Virus record (IMG/VR): IMGVR_UViG_3300032668_000004
Location: 62,001 to 126,000 of that record
Reading direction: 5' to 3' (one strand)
DNA: 64,000 bases
From: a virus
Part shown: piece after piece, positions 40,701 to 47,723 of the stretch
Position numbering within the stretch: position 1 is the stretch's first letter
How the letters are laid out: every line of letters starts with the position of its first letter
The notes under the pieces: model-generated
What the model saw: only the letters and a program-made list of their open reading frames with translations
Told to the model about the DNA's origin: nothing
The model's database searches: none
Made by a program: the position numbers and the translations under genes

Positions 40701-40936
40701 CACCTTTAGGACCAGATTCTTTGCTTATGAAATTAGCTAAAACACCTGCAACTGACGCGGCCGCAATAGAAACTATAGTTAAAGGTAAAACCGCACACCC
40801 TCATTCTTCTGGTAATTCAGGAGAAATTACAGCGGAAATGTTTGGAATGATGGCAAATAAATTAGATAAAGTAATCTCCGTCCTTGAAAGTAGTCACGGT
40901 ACACAGACTAAGTTATTACGTAATTCAATGGCATAG
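37754..40936 (+). CDS. 29: Tail tape-measure protein with an internal T4-type lysozyme domain
   Basis: The 1,060-aa product has the build of a tape-measure protein: Ala-rich helical N-terminal half, hydrophobic segments at about residues 455-480 and 540-580, Gly/Ala-rich repeats at about 755-810, and the typical C-terminal RNGGMFDGPLSGYPATLHGG. Residues about 816-960 are a GH24 lysozyme: GHEGVRTKPYKDSLGKWTIG with Glu825, Asp834 and Thr840. Their spacing (9 and 15) equals that of the T4 lysozyme triad Glu11-Asp20-Thr26. In T4 the tail lysozyme is part of gp5, so here it has moved to the tape measure, which is ejected ahead of the DNA. T4 gp29 is 590 aa. The start at 37754 lies 39 bases after the promoter palindrome. 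Confidence 0.85.
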   Translation: MDPEIAAELSAQLKELSDIISRDASPAIKNLSESSDNASTRVGSVNKAFRSLDDAAGSFAKALLNGTGELNKYTSALDSMGTAAIQVGKALGPVGVAAGLVAAAFTKVVSAATAQTDNLLKFSDGISRLGAVNTFTTNELQKMANNAGLASGDFQKMLKPMQSMGNSFNALGNGAADSTKKFAEQVHVTEKVRNQFQRLGYGVDELMQAQADYNTLMSEGGVSLRDLSKTTGGLQGASLAYIKNLNEMSAATGESVEQEKKTQAASMANIQFQLFLAKKHKEMDAAKTQAEKDAIKKQIDSAQNAVQVAQRTGGADSAAAMAQQITQGFVSGPFQKALALQGTGQDYAKTASAVNAGTFGTKEAGDFQKDLVDKTLDFATKNSTALSVNSGLASAANINTGTLTTANQLAGYEPASVAENGPEDPAQDARNALTNAEIKAKVGMDELINSMNPFQHGLTLATLAGVALAGALGLVTFNLGKAALGKAGGLAGLLGGGAPKGAAGAAEAVGGMSKAAGGGMLMGLVEALAAAGKAGPAVMEGGVALGVALAAIITGIGAGLAIGGGLISVMLPSLGKSLKAFNDINGENLKKAGLGMAALGVGIVAIGAGQVAGAMGRMANFFTGGGKEDPLKIAAKQLMYFQSFPIDGAKVKTNADALIAFSEAMSKYKGGPSLGTAIKDIAVSGLSKLFGQDSPTEAFLKFTKMDFGPNADKNTDAFLKFATAMGSFRGGGASGGGGGAMAAGAALGAGAVGAVGGALGAAGHAAGGALGAAGHAAGGALGAAGHAAGGALGAAGSFLGKAGGAAAGAIGSFGNWVMDLIAGHEGVRTKPYKDSLGKWTIGVGHLIGDGSTLPPEWNREFSKDEVMKLYQQDFGKHKQAASNIPGFNKLNEKGQAALTDLTFNMGPSWYKKWPHLTAALSAGDVEGAAAQLSSSKWAGQVGRRAQEDISLLRQGKLQARNGGMFDGPLSGYPATLHGGELVAPLGPDSLLMKLAKTPATDAAAIETIVKGKTAHPHSSGNSGEITAEMFGMMANKLDKVISVLESSHGTQTKLLRNSMA
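40019..40140 (+). repeat. 33-bp tandem repeat, about 3.7 copies
   Basis: Three consecutive 33-base units starting at 40019, 40052 and 40085 are identical; a fourth, at 40118, has one early change (A to C) and is cut short. Each encodes GGALGAAGHAA inside the tape-measure protein, just before the lysozyme domain. The near identity points to recent slippage or unequal recombination. Confidence 0.9.
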
Positions 40937-40968
40937 CACTAAATATTAGATTAAGAGAACTGGTTCAT

Positions 40969-43900
40969 ATGTCTGGATACAAGAAGAAATTTCTAAACAA
41001 GAGTGGTGTTTCGAGTCCTATCTCTGGTGCGAGCAGTAATGCCGGAGCATGGAATGGGTCGCCTGGACAAAACGGTATGCCAACTGGTGGTTGGAACAAT
41101 ACTGAATTTGGATACAAAAACTATCAAAGTAGACTACCGGAAGTCTACACTGGTCACCCCAACAGAATCGAACGATACAATCAATACGAAATGATGGACG
41201 TTGATGCTGAAATCAACGCTTGTTTGGACATCATAGCAGAGTTCTCTACACAGCGAAATGAACATAACAAGACACCGTTTGCGTTTGAATTCAAAGGAGA
41301 ACCTACGCCACGTGAAGTAGAATTGCTAGGTAAGCAGCTACAACAGTGGTGCAAGCTAAATGAATTCGACGTGAGAATGTTTAAGATTTTCAGAAACGTT
41401 GTCAAGTATGGTGACCAAGTATTTGTTCGTGACCCAGAAAACTTTAAGCTATACTGGGTTGATATGGTTAAGGTCATTAAGGTTATCGTCAACGAATCTG
41501 AGGGCAAGAAGCCGGAACAGTATGTCATCAAAGACATCAATATCAATCTACAAAACTTATCAGTAGCACAGAAAACCAATACTGACTTTGCTGCGAACCC
41601 AGCAACTGGTTTAGGTGGTAGTGGCGGCGGAACTAACACCCCGTACACTGTTCCGGCAATGCCATATAATACGACTGGAAGTCGTTTTACATTAGGTCAG
41701 AGTGAATCAGCAGTAGACAGTAAGCATATTGTACACTTGTCCTTAACTGAAGGATTAGATAGATTTTGGCCTTTTGGTCAATCTATACTGGAAAACATCT
41801 TTAAGGTCTATAAGCAAAAAGAACTACTAGAAGATGCGGTTCTTATCTATCGTGTGCAGCGTGCACCTGAACGTAGAATGTTTAAGATCGATGTTGGTAA
41901 CATGCCAAGTCACTTAGCAATGGCATTTGTTGAGCGAGTAAAGAACGAAATTCACCAGCGTAGAATTCCCTCACCGTACGGTGGACAGTCGATTGTGGAC
42001 GCCTCTTATAACCCTTTATGTTTGGATTTAGAAACTAAAATTCCACTTTTAGATGGAAGAACCTTGTCTTTACAAGAAATAATCACTGAATTTGAAGCTG
42101 GAAAAGAAAATTGGGCGTATAGCTGCGATCCAGTAACCGGTAGAGTAGTACCTGGAGTAATTAATTGGGCTGGCATTACTAGAAAAAACACAGAAGTAAT
42201 TAAACTTACTTTTGATAACGGCAAAACATTAGTTTGTACACCAGACCATAAAATACCTGTGTTTGATAAAGGCTTTGTAGAAGCACAACATTTAACTGAA
42301 AATGATAGTCTAATTGCGTTCAATACTCAAAATAAAAATATTTCAGGCGGAAAAACCAATGATTACCAGCAGGTATGGGACCATGAGAGTAAAAAATGGA
42401 TTTGGACTCATCGGATGGTCGGGGATTTCTTTAGAAATTTAGGAAAGCACCAAGAATTTAATTATCTAACTGAATACGCAATGGCACCTAGAACAGTTAT
42501 TCATCATAAAGATAACAATAGATTTAATAACGAACCCAAAAACCTAGTATTCATGAACAAAACAGATCATGTTTTATATCATGCTGCACAGAAAAAAGAA
42601 TTTTGGGAAACGATGTCAGATGAATATAGAAAGCAGATAACGTCTAAAACTTCGGCCACTCTAAAAGAAAATTGGGAAAATATGACCGAAGAAGAACGTC
42701 TAATCGGTCTTTGGAACATTAGAGCAGCGCAACAAAAAGCTGTATGGGCTAGAAAGAACGATCCTATAACTGCGGCTAAATATAAATCTAGTATGCAACA
42801 AGTGCGCAAAGAGTACTTTGATCGTAATCCAGTTGGTTTGGAAAAAGTTCGTGCAAATTGTGAAAAGAGAGTTAAAATTAAAAATCAACCACTGATCTTG
42901 ACATTTGATATGGTACAACGAGTAGCAGAACAGGTTAAGCAAGGTAATAAAAATAAAAATAAGGTACTGGAGTGGTGTGATAATGATAGCACCTTATTGA
43001 GTTTGGTTAAGAATGCTAATTCATCACCATTGGATTATAAAAATGCACAATGTAAAATAGACTTTAATAAGTTTGGGTACAGTAAGTTAGACAGACTTCT
43101 TTCTAAATTTGGATATAAAAATTGGAAACATTTTGTAAAAGAAATTGACAATTTTAACCATAGAATTGTAAAGATTGAAAAGGTAAGTAACAGAGACACT
43201 GGAACTATAACTATTGATGGGCGTCATCAATGGCATGATTATCATACGTTTGCTATCGACGCTGGTATATTTGTAAAGAACTCAATGAACGAAGACTATT
43301 TCTTCCCTGTAACAGCAGAAGGACGTGGATCATCTGTTGAAGTTCTGCCGGGCGGACAAAATCTAGGTGAAATCGATGACTTGAAGTACTTCAATAATCG
43401 TCTTGCCCGTGGACTTCGTGTTCCGTCTTCATACTTACCAACTGGTCCCGACGACAATACTACACCCATGAACGATGGTCGTGTCGGCACAGCGATGATT
43501 CAAGAATTTAGATTCAATCAATACTGTGAAAGACTTCAGAATTATATCTGCTTGAAGCTGGATGAAGAGTTTAAGTTATTCTTGCGTTGGAGAGGCTTCA
43601 ATATTGATACTAGTCTTTTCCAACTAACTTTTAATCCTCCGCAAAACTTTGCAGCCTACCGTCAGAGTGAGTTAGATAATGCACGAGTATCAGTGTTCTC
43701 TGCTATGGATGCTATTCCATACATGTCAAAGCGCTTCAACCTTGAAAGATTCTTAGGTCTTTCAGAAGAAGAAATCAAGAAGAACGAAAAGCTCTGGGAA
43801 GAAGAAAACAGAGAAGAAGTCACTAGCGAACCACAGGGTGCTGATCTTAGAAACATAGGTGTATCCAGCGGAGACTTTGATGCTGATATGAATACTGCGG

Positions 43901-44028
43901 ATCAGATTGAGAATTCCGAACAGGAAGGTGAAGCACCGGAAACTGCTGGGCCAGTTTCAGGCGGCGATGTAGCAGCAGAACCATCAGCAATGGGCGGACC
44001 TGGAGCAACTCCGGGCGGCGGCTTCTAA
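40969..44028 (+). CDS. 20: Portal vertex protein gp20 interrupted by an intein
   Basis: The 1,019-aa precursor is a gp20 portal of about 598 residues plus a 421-residue intein. The extein shows portal features: LPEVYTGHPNRIERYNQYEM near residue 45, DEINACLDIIAEF-like DAEINACLDIIAEFSTQRNE, LLEDAVLIYRVQRAPERRMF near 285, FVERVKNEIHQRRIPSPYGG, then after splicing YNPL-SMNEDYFFPVTAEGRG. The portal is the dodecameric ring through which DNA enters and to which the tail joins; T4 gp20 is 524 aa. The C-terminus is acidic, then Gly/Ala-rich. The gene follows the tape-measure gene by 32 bases, with AAGAGAAC as a weak ribosome site. Function depends on protein splicing. Confidence 0.93.
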   Translation: MSGYKKKFLNKSGVSSPISGASSNAGAWNGSPGQNGMPTGGWNNTEFGYKNYQSRLPEVYTGHPNRIERYNQYEMMDVDAEINACLDIIAEFSTQRNEHNKTPFAFEFKGEPTPREVELLGKQLQQWCKLNEFDVRMFKIFRNVVKYGDQVFVRDPENFKLYWVDMVKVIKVIVNESEGKKPEQYVIKDININLQNLSVAQKTNTDFAANPATGLGGSGGGTNTPYTVPAMPYNTTGSRFTLGQSESAVDSKHIVHLSLTEGLDRFWPFGQSILENIFKVYKQKELLEDAVLIYRVQRAPERRMFKIDVGNMPSHLAMAFVERVKNEIHQRRIPSPYGGQSIVDASYNPLCLDLETKIPLLDGRTLSLQEIITEFEAGKENWAYSCDPVTGRVVPGVINWAGITRKNTEVIKLTFDNGKTLVCTPDHKIPVFDKGFVEAQHLTENDSLIAFNTQNKNISGGKTNDYQQVWDHESKKWIWTHRMVGDFFRNLGKHQEFNYLTEYAMAPRTVIHHKDNNRFNNEPKNLVFMNKTDHVLYHAAQKKEFWETMSDEYRKQITSKTSATLKENWENMTEEERLIGLWNIRAAQQKAVWARKNDPITAAKYKSSMQQVRKEYFDRNPVGLEKVRANCEKRVKIKNQPLILTFDMVQRVAEQVKQGNKNKNKVLEWCDNDSTLLSLVKNANSSPLDYKNAQCKIDFNKFGYSKLDRLLSKFGYKNWKHFVKEIDNFNHRIVKIEKVSNRDTGTITIDGRHQWHDYHTFAIDAGIFVKNSMNEDYFFPVTAEGRGSSVEVLPGGQNLGEIDDLKYFNNRLARGLRVPSSYLPTGPDDNTTPMNDGRVGTAMIQEFRFNQYCERLQNYICLKLDEEFKLFLRWRGFNIDTSLFQLTFNPPQNFAAYRQSELDNARVSVFSAMDAIPYMSKRFNLERFLGLSEEEIKKNEKLWEEENREEVTSEPQGADLRNIGVSSGDFDADMNTADQIENSEQEGEAPETAGPVSGGDVAAEPSAMGGPGATPGGGF
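42019..43281 (+). mobile_element. Intein with HNH endonuclease domain inside gp20
   Basis: The intein covers residues 351-771. Block A is CLDLETKIPLLDGRTLS with the catalytic Cys351. Block B is LVCTPDHKIPVF with the TxxH motif. The endonuclease part has HNH-type RTVIHHKDNNRFNNEPKNLV. Block F is HDYHTFAIDAG. The end is FVKN (Asn771) followed by Ser as the first downstream extein residue. The penultimate residue is Lys instead of the usual His, which is unusual but tolerated in some inteins. It is inserted in the most conserved portal motif (YNPL/SMNEDYF), as expected of a homing element. Confidence 0.92.
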
Positions 44029-44865
44029 GATAACATCCACCCGCGTACAGATTTTCTTTTTCCAGACATTAATAAACTTACATTTCCTTGATGTAGGTTG
44101 TATGTTTTTATAAAATCAAACACTGTCATTCTAACTTCTTCTAGTGTATTTTTATTTTTAAATGAGTATACATTGGGGTTATAATTAGGGTGCCCCTTTC
44201 CAAATTGAGTTGATTTGTAATTAGGGTTGTTTCTGTAATGATTAATTCCAGAATTTTTACTGATTACATATTCTCGAAAGGAGTCATTCCAGTTTGATTT
44301 ACTTTCTGCTATCTTTTCTATTACTTCTTTAGATTTTGAAGGATTGTTTTCCCTAACATTCTATCAGATAAGTCTTTCCTCCAATCTGGGTTATTTTTAG
44401 TTCTAGTGTCGATTGCTTTTTTTCTTATATGTTTTTTGTCTTCAGTAGACATGTGCGAAAATCGTGATCGAGACAGATCACCTTGTTTTTTTCTTTTTTC
44501 GGGAGTCCATGCGTGATCAATTCTATTTTTAAATTCAATAGTTTTAGAATGATGGCTGTCACCAAAAACAGTTGCACCTCCGTCGCCCTCTTCAAACTTT
44601 AGATTAGCCCACGTTTTCTTCCCATTCTTATCCCGCTCGTCTACTATATTCCACAGTTTAGAGTAGTATAACCCCATTCTGCTACCTCTTCTTTAGAGTG
44701 ACACTCTCGTAATATTTCAGTAGTAACATCATACCCATGTGTTTTTATATGCGACCTCTACATTTTTCCGGATCCTGGATACTTATATGGATTAGATTGT
44801 GCGGTTTTACCTAAGTATTTTAATCCAGTTATGTTATGGGTTTTCTTGTATAGATAAATAGTCAT
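44025..44865 (-). pseudogene. Decayed GIY-YIG homing endonuclease
   Basis: Reading from ATG 44865 gives MTIYLYKKTHNITGLKYLGK, almost the same start as the intact GIY-YIG gene at 34761. The frame then meets an amber codon where the homologue has Trp (KM-stop-RSHIKTHG), and a frameshift near 44679 after HSKEEVAE. A second frame continues as MGLYYSKLWNIVDERDKNGK down to DRMLGKT near 44350. A second frameshift leads into a third frame that ends in a NUMOD1-like tail, VSLLMSGKRKSVRGWML, with a TAG (44025-44027) overlapping the portal stop on the other strand. Three lesions make it inactive. It keeps a late promoter and the structured leader. Confidence 0.85.
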
Positions 44866-44892
44866 GCTGATGTTTCCTAAGATAGCATTAGA

Positions 44893-44950
44893 GTAGTTGG
44901 GGTTTGCTGACCCGCGAACTACGTTTATATTTATCATAATGATAAATATA
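44893..44950. promoter_or_regulatory. Back-to-back late promoters with leader copy 2
   Basis: A perfect 12+1+12 inverted repeat (44926-44950) places GATAAATA on the minus strand at 44928-44935 and on the plus strand at 44941-44948, pointing away from each other. The plus site serves the small gene at 44965. The minus site runs into a hairpin at 44893-44922 (GTAGTT, CGC, GGGT, loop CAGCAA, ACCC, C, AACTAC) followed by TCTAATGCTA, leader of the decayed GIY-YIG gene. Confidence 0.7.
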
Positions 44951-44964
44951 TTGATGAGGGTGTC

Positions 44965-45198
44965 ATGCTTTTAGAAGATATTTTTAGTCCGCCGGTCAAT
45001 GGTCTACAGGATGTAAATTCTGACAACAGCAGACCTGTGTATAGAACGTCACGCAAGACTAAGTTGACGCTTAGACAGATTCGAAAGCTTCGTAGAATGC
45101 TGGATGTAAGAACATTCGAGAAGCAACAGTACCTAGAAAAGTTACGTAAACAGTATGGTGCTAAACCTGACGCTGCGGCCGGGGCACCTAGCATCTAG
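44965..45198 (+). CDS. Small basic protein at the gp67 position, possible prohead core component
   Basis: The 77-aa product (MLLEDIFSPPVNGLQDVNSD) has a Lys/Arg-rich helix in the middle: RKTKLTLRQIRKLRRMLDVR, then EKQQYLEKLRKQYGAKP. The family is not recognised with confidence. T4 encodes the small prohead core proteins gp67 and gp68 between portal and gp21, and this gene has that position, so a core role is inferred from synteny only. T4 gp67 is acidic, which differs. It has a late promoter and a GAGGG ribosome site seven bases before ATG. Confidence 0.6.
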   Translation: MLLEDIFSPPVNGLQDVNSDNSRPVYRTSRKTKLTLRQIRKLRRMLDVRTFEKQQYLEKLRKQYGAKPDAAAGAPSI

Positions 45199-45256
45199 TT
45201 ATCGTAAAACCTGAATATGAAGGAGACGTTTGTCCTATTTATATAGGAGAAACTCG

Positions 45257-45892
45257 TCAATCTCGTATTACTATCCAACCTTTAACCGATTTATGTTTAC
45301 CACTTATTAACCAACTTATGTTCCCTTGATACTTTGATAAATCATGTTTGATCATGAAATCTTTTGCTGTTAAAATTTCTATTTCACCAGTTTTTACGTG
45401 TTTCCATTTATATACAGGTTGATTAACTTTATCTACAAAAGCAAGTGACCTGTTTTGTTTCAAGAAATGATGAGTTCCGTTTTCTACTCGTTTTTTTCCT
45501 CTGAGACTTGCGGCTTCTTTGTCTAAGAAATGATGAGTTCCGTTTTTTACCCTGTCCGACGCATGTGAACTACCATCTGCCCTTTTGATCAAGTTGTGGG
45601 TATTATTCTGTATTCTGGTTAAGTTCTGTAGCCTATTCAAATCGGATAGTTTTTCAGGTGAAACTTTTTGTTTTTTACCTAGTAAAAAACAAGCACCGTA
45701 GTCACCTTGAGAATAATGAATATCATAATGTTCTTGAATAGTTACACACTTCAAGTTTATCGGGTCATTATTTGAATGATCACCGTCTATGTGATGGATT
45801 TCATATGATCGATCATTCTCTTCTTTTGGAATAGGTCCGTTGTGTTGTTCGTAGATTCTACGGTATTTGGTAGTGCCGCAATAAATACACAT
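45257..45892 (-). CDS. HNH homing endonuclease with NUMOD-type DNA-binding repeats
   Basis: The 211-aa product begins MCIYCGTTKYRRIYEQHNG, with a CxxC that probably pairs with a later motif. The HNH core follows: YEIHHIDGDHSNNDPINLKC (His-His, Asn, His at about residues 30-58). Two copies of an RV-NGTHHFL repeat lie at about 113-145. The C-terminus is a NUMOD1-like helix-turn-helix (SKYQGNISWLISGKHKSVKG) nearly matching the tail of the decayed GIY-YIG gene nearby. It sits opposite to the head genes between the two core proteins and has the third copy of the structured leader. Confidence 0.85.
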   Translation of the reverse strand: MCIYCGTTKYRRIYEQHNGPIPKEENDRSYEIHHIDGDHSNNDPINLKCVTIQEHYDIHYSQGDYGACFLLGKKQKVSPEKLSDLNRLQNLTRIQNNTHNLIKRADGSSHASDRVKNGTHHFLDKEAASLRGKKRVENGTHHFLKQNRSLAFVDKVNQPVYKWKHVKTGEIEILTAKDFMIKHDLSKYQGNISWLISGKHKSVKGWIVIRD

Positions 45893-45917
45893 GCTGATTG
45901 CTCCTTATAGCATTAGA

Positions 45918-45960
45918 GTAGTTGGGTGTTAGCGCACCGTGAACTACATCTTTATTTATC
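45918..45960 (-). promoter_or_regulatory. Late promoter plus leader copy 3 of the HNH gene
   Basis: The minus strand has GATAAATA (45960-45953). A hairpin follows at 45947-45918: GTAGTT, CAC, GGTG, loop CGCTAA, CACC, C, AACTAC. Next come TCTAATGCTA and AAGGAGCAATCAGC before ATG 45892. The inner stem differs from copies 1 and 2 but pairing is kept. Confidence 0.7.
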
Positions 45961-46082
45961 TTTCTCCATATTTATTTTGTATAGCACCGCCAAAAACGCA
46001 AAAAAGACTACTTAATACGGTGTTTTTTGTCTCACTGCATAAGTATAATATACAAAGCCATTTCTATTCAGGAGACAATTTA

Positions 46083-46913
46083 ATGGATATCAGAAAATAC
46101 GAACAAATGATCAACCTCGTAATCAATGAAGATCACGAGCAAGCATCAGAACTCTTTCACGAAATCGTAGTAGAAAAGTCACGCGAAATCTTTGAGTCAA
46201 TTATGGCCGAAGAAGATGACGATGATATGGACGAAGGTATGGGCGGACAAGTAGGTGATCTACTTGACGAAATCAACGCCGAAGAAGAAGGTGTTACCGA
46301 AGAAGACGAAAGCGACATCGAATTTGATGATGAAGCTGAAGAAGACGGTGAAGACTTCACTCACGACCTAGAAGCAGAACACGACGAAAGCGAAGAACAC
46401 GAAGAAATTGAAGATGCAGTAATTCGCATCGAAGACAAGCTCGACCAATTGATGGCAGAGTTTGAAGAAATCATGGGTTCAGGCGAAGAAGAAGACTTCG
46501 GCGACGAAGAAGATTTCGGCGACGAAGACGAAGAAGATTTCGGCGACGAAGAAGATTTCGGCGACGAAGACGAAGAAGATGCAGAAGACATGATGGAAGC
46601 AGTTCAGCTTCAGAAGGTTTCTGTAACTCACGGTGACAATGGTCAGAACACTAAGAGCCCAACTACTTTCAATTCAGGACAAGCTGGAATGGACAGCAAG
46701 CCAGTAAAGTTTGCTGACGGTAATGAAAAGGGTCGTACTGCTCCTCCTACTAAGGATCTTAAGGGCGCAGGACAGTTCAAGAACGTACCAGGAAAGAAGT
46801 CACAAGATTTGAGCGCAGCACCTAAGCCAAAGCACGGTGATGACGGTCAAAACACCAAGAGCCCAGTAGCAGAATCACGCAAGCGTGCTCCTGCTCGTAG
46901 ACCAACACGATAA
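46083..46913 (+). CDS. Acidic prohead core protein (gp68 position)
   Basis: The 276-aa product from ATG 46083 (MDIRKYEQMINLVINEDHEQ), preceded by AGGAGA, is extremely rich in Glu and Asp from residue 40 to 180, with tandem EEDFGDEEDFGDEDE units near 136-165. The C-terminal third is basic and repeats HGDNGQNTKSP / HGDDGQNTKSP, a pattern I recall from prohead core proteins of T4-like aquatic phages. Such core proteins fill the prohead and are degraded by gp21; several (I/L)xE sites are present. A longer frame starting at 45939 would add 48 residues but overlaps the promoter region of the opposite gene and lacks a ribosome site, so I used the shorter start. Confidence 0.7.
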   Translation: MDIRKYEQMINLVINEDHEQASELFHEIVVEKSREIFESIMAEEDDDDMDEGMGGQVGDLLDEINAEEEGVTEEDESDIEFDDEAEEDGEDFTHDLEAEHDESEEHEEIEDAVIRIEDKLDQLMAEFEEIMGSGEEEDFGDEEDFGDEDEEDFGDEEDFGDEDEEDAEDMMEAVQLQKVSVTHGDNGQNTKSPTTFNSGQAGMDSKPVKFADGNEKGRTAPPTKDLKGAGQFKNVPGKKSQDLSAAPKPKHGDDGQNTKSPVAESRKRAPARRPTR

Positions 46914-46931
46914 GTAATCTGAGAGCAAATG

Positions 46932-47055
46932 GCTTTGTACATCAGAAGTGAGAATCGGGCAAACGTAAAATCAGTCCCGAATCTCTATGGTTGGACTCAC
47001 GTGCCACTTTACGGTAGGTATGTGAGTCCACAACCCGCTTCTGAATGCAAACCAA
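46932..47055 (+). promoter_or_regulatory. Structured leader upstream of gp21 (three-way junction)
   Basis: The segment between the core protein and gp21 folds into a closed unit. The outer helix is TTTG-CAT-CAGAAG (46934-46948) with CTTCTG-ATG-CAAA (47038-47051). Hairpin A is GAGA-A-TCGGG with CCCGA-A-TCTC (46950-46985). Hairpin B is TGGACTCAC with GTGAGTCCA (46991-47031). The gp21 ribosome site AGAGGTG lies just outside. A 46-codon frame (46929-47069) runs through it and ends TAATG on the gp21 start, but its product looks unlike any protein I know, so I favour an RNA role. Confidence 0.55.
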
Positions 47056-47068
47056 AAGAGGTGTTATA

Positions 47069-47707
47069 ATGGCTCTATATTTAAGAGAAAATTTGACCTT
47101 TGATCGCGCTAGTATGGTGGTCGAATCAGTCAAGGATGAGGGCACCGATCTTAAGACGCTCTACATGAAAGGTATTTTCATCATGGGCGGAATTAAGAAC
47201 GCAAATGAGCGTATTTACCCCGTCAACGAAATTGAAACTGCGGTAGATACTCTCAACAAGCAAATACACGAGGGTTACTCGGTGCTTGGTGAAGTCGATC
47301 ACCCAGACGATCTAAAAATAAACCTAGACCGTGTCTCTCATATGATCACTCATATGTATATGGACGGACCAAACGGTTATGGTAAACTAAAGATTCTTCC
47401 TACTCCAATGGGTCAACTCGTAAGAACAATGTTGGAATCAGGAGTGAAGCTCGGTGTGTCCAGTAGAGGTAGCGGCAACGTTAACGATATGGATGGTCGA
47501 GTCAGTGACTTTGAAATAATCACTGTAGATATCGTTGCTCAACCGAGTGCTCCGAATGCATATCCTAAGGCAATTTATGAAGGTCTTCAGAACATGAAGT
47601 ACGGACATAAAGTATTAGAGATTGCTAAAGACGCTCAAGGCAACAAACAAGTCCAAAGATACTTGGCTGAGGAAGTAAAACGCCTCATCAATGATCTAAA
47701 GTTATAA
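47069..47707 (+). CDS. 21: Prohead core protease gp21
   Basis: The 212-aa product has exactly the length of T4 gp21. The catalytic region shows EVDHPDDLKINLDRVSHMI with His78, and KLGVSSRGSGNV with Ser131 or Ser132 as nucleophile; IKNANERIYP near residue 42 is also typical. gp21 cleaves core, capsid and internal proteins after (I/L)xE during head maturation. ATG 47069 follows GAGGTG by six bases; an in-frame ATG at 47045 would add eight residues within the structured leader and is less likely. It is the first of three consecutive head genes (gp21, gp22, gp23). Confidence 0.93.
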   Translation: MALYLRENLTFDRASMVVESVKDEGTDLKTLYMKGIFIMGGIKNANERIYPVNEIETAVDTLNKQIHEGYSVLGEVDHPDDLKINLDRVSHMITHMYMDGPNGYGKLKILPTPMGQLVRTMLESGVKLGVSSRGSGNVNDMDGRVSDFEIITVDIVAQPSAPNAYPKAIYEGLQNMKYGHKVLEIAKDAQGNKQVQRYLAEEVKRLINDLKL

Positions 47708-47723
47708 TAAAGGGATCACAGAT

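Noticed and set aside
45199-45256. Protein-like stretch VKPEYEGDVCPIYIGE after the small core gene
   Set aside because: It has no start codon in phase, only 58 bases precede the opposite HNH gene, and its continuation is the complement of that gene; it could be a remnant but cannot be supported.
46020-46082. Sigma70 promoter with TATAAT before the acidic core gene
   Set aside because: A TATAAT is present near 46045 but no acceptable -35 box lies 16-18 bases upstream.
46929-47069. 46-codon gene ending TAATG on gp21
   Set aside because: Its start lacks a good ribosome site and the sequence is better explained by pairing; kept only as an alternative in the leader entry.
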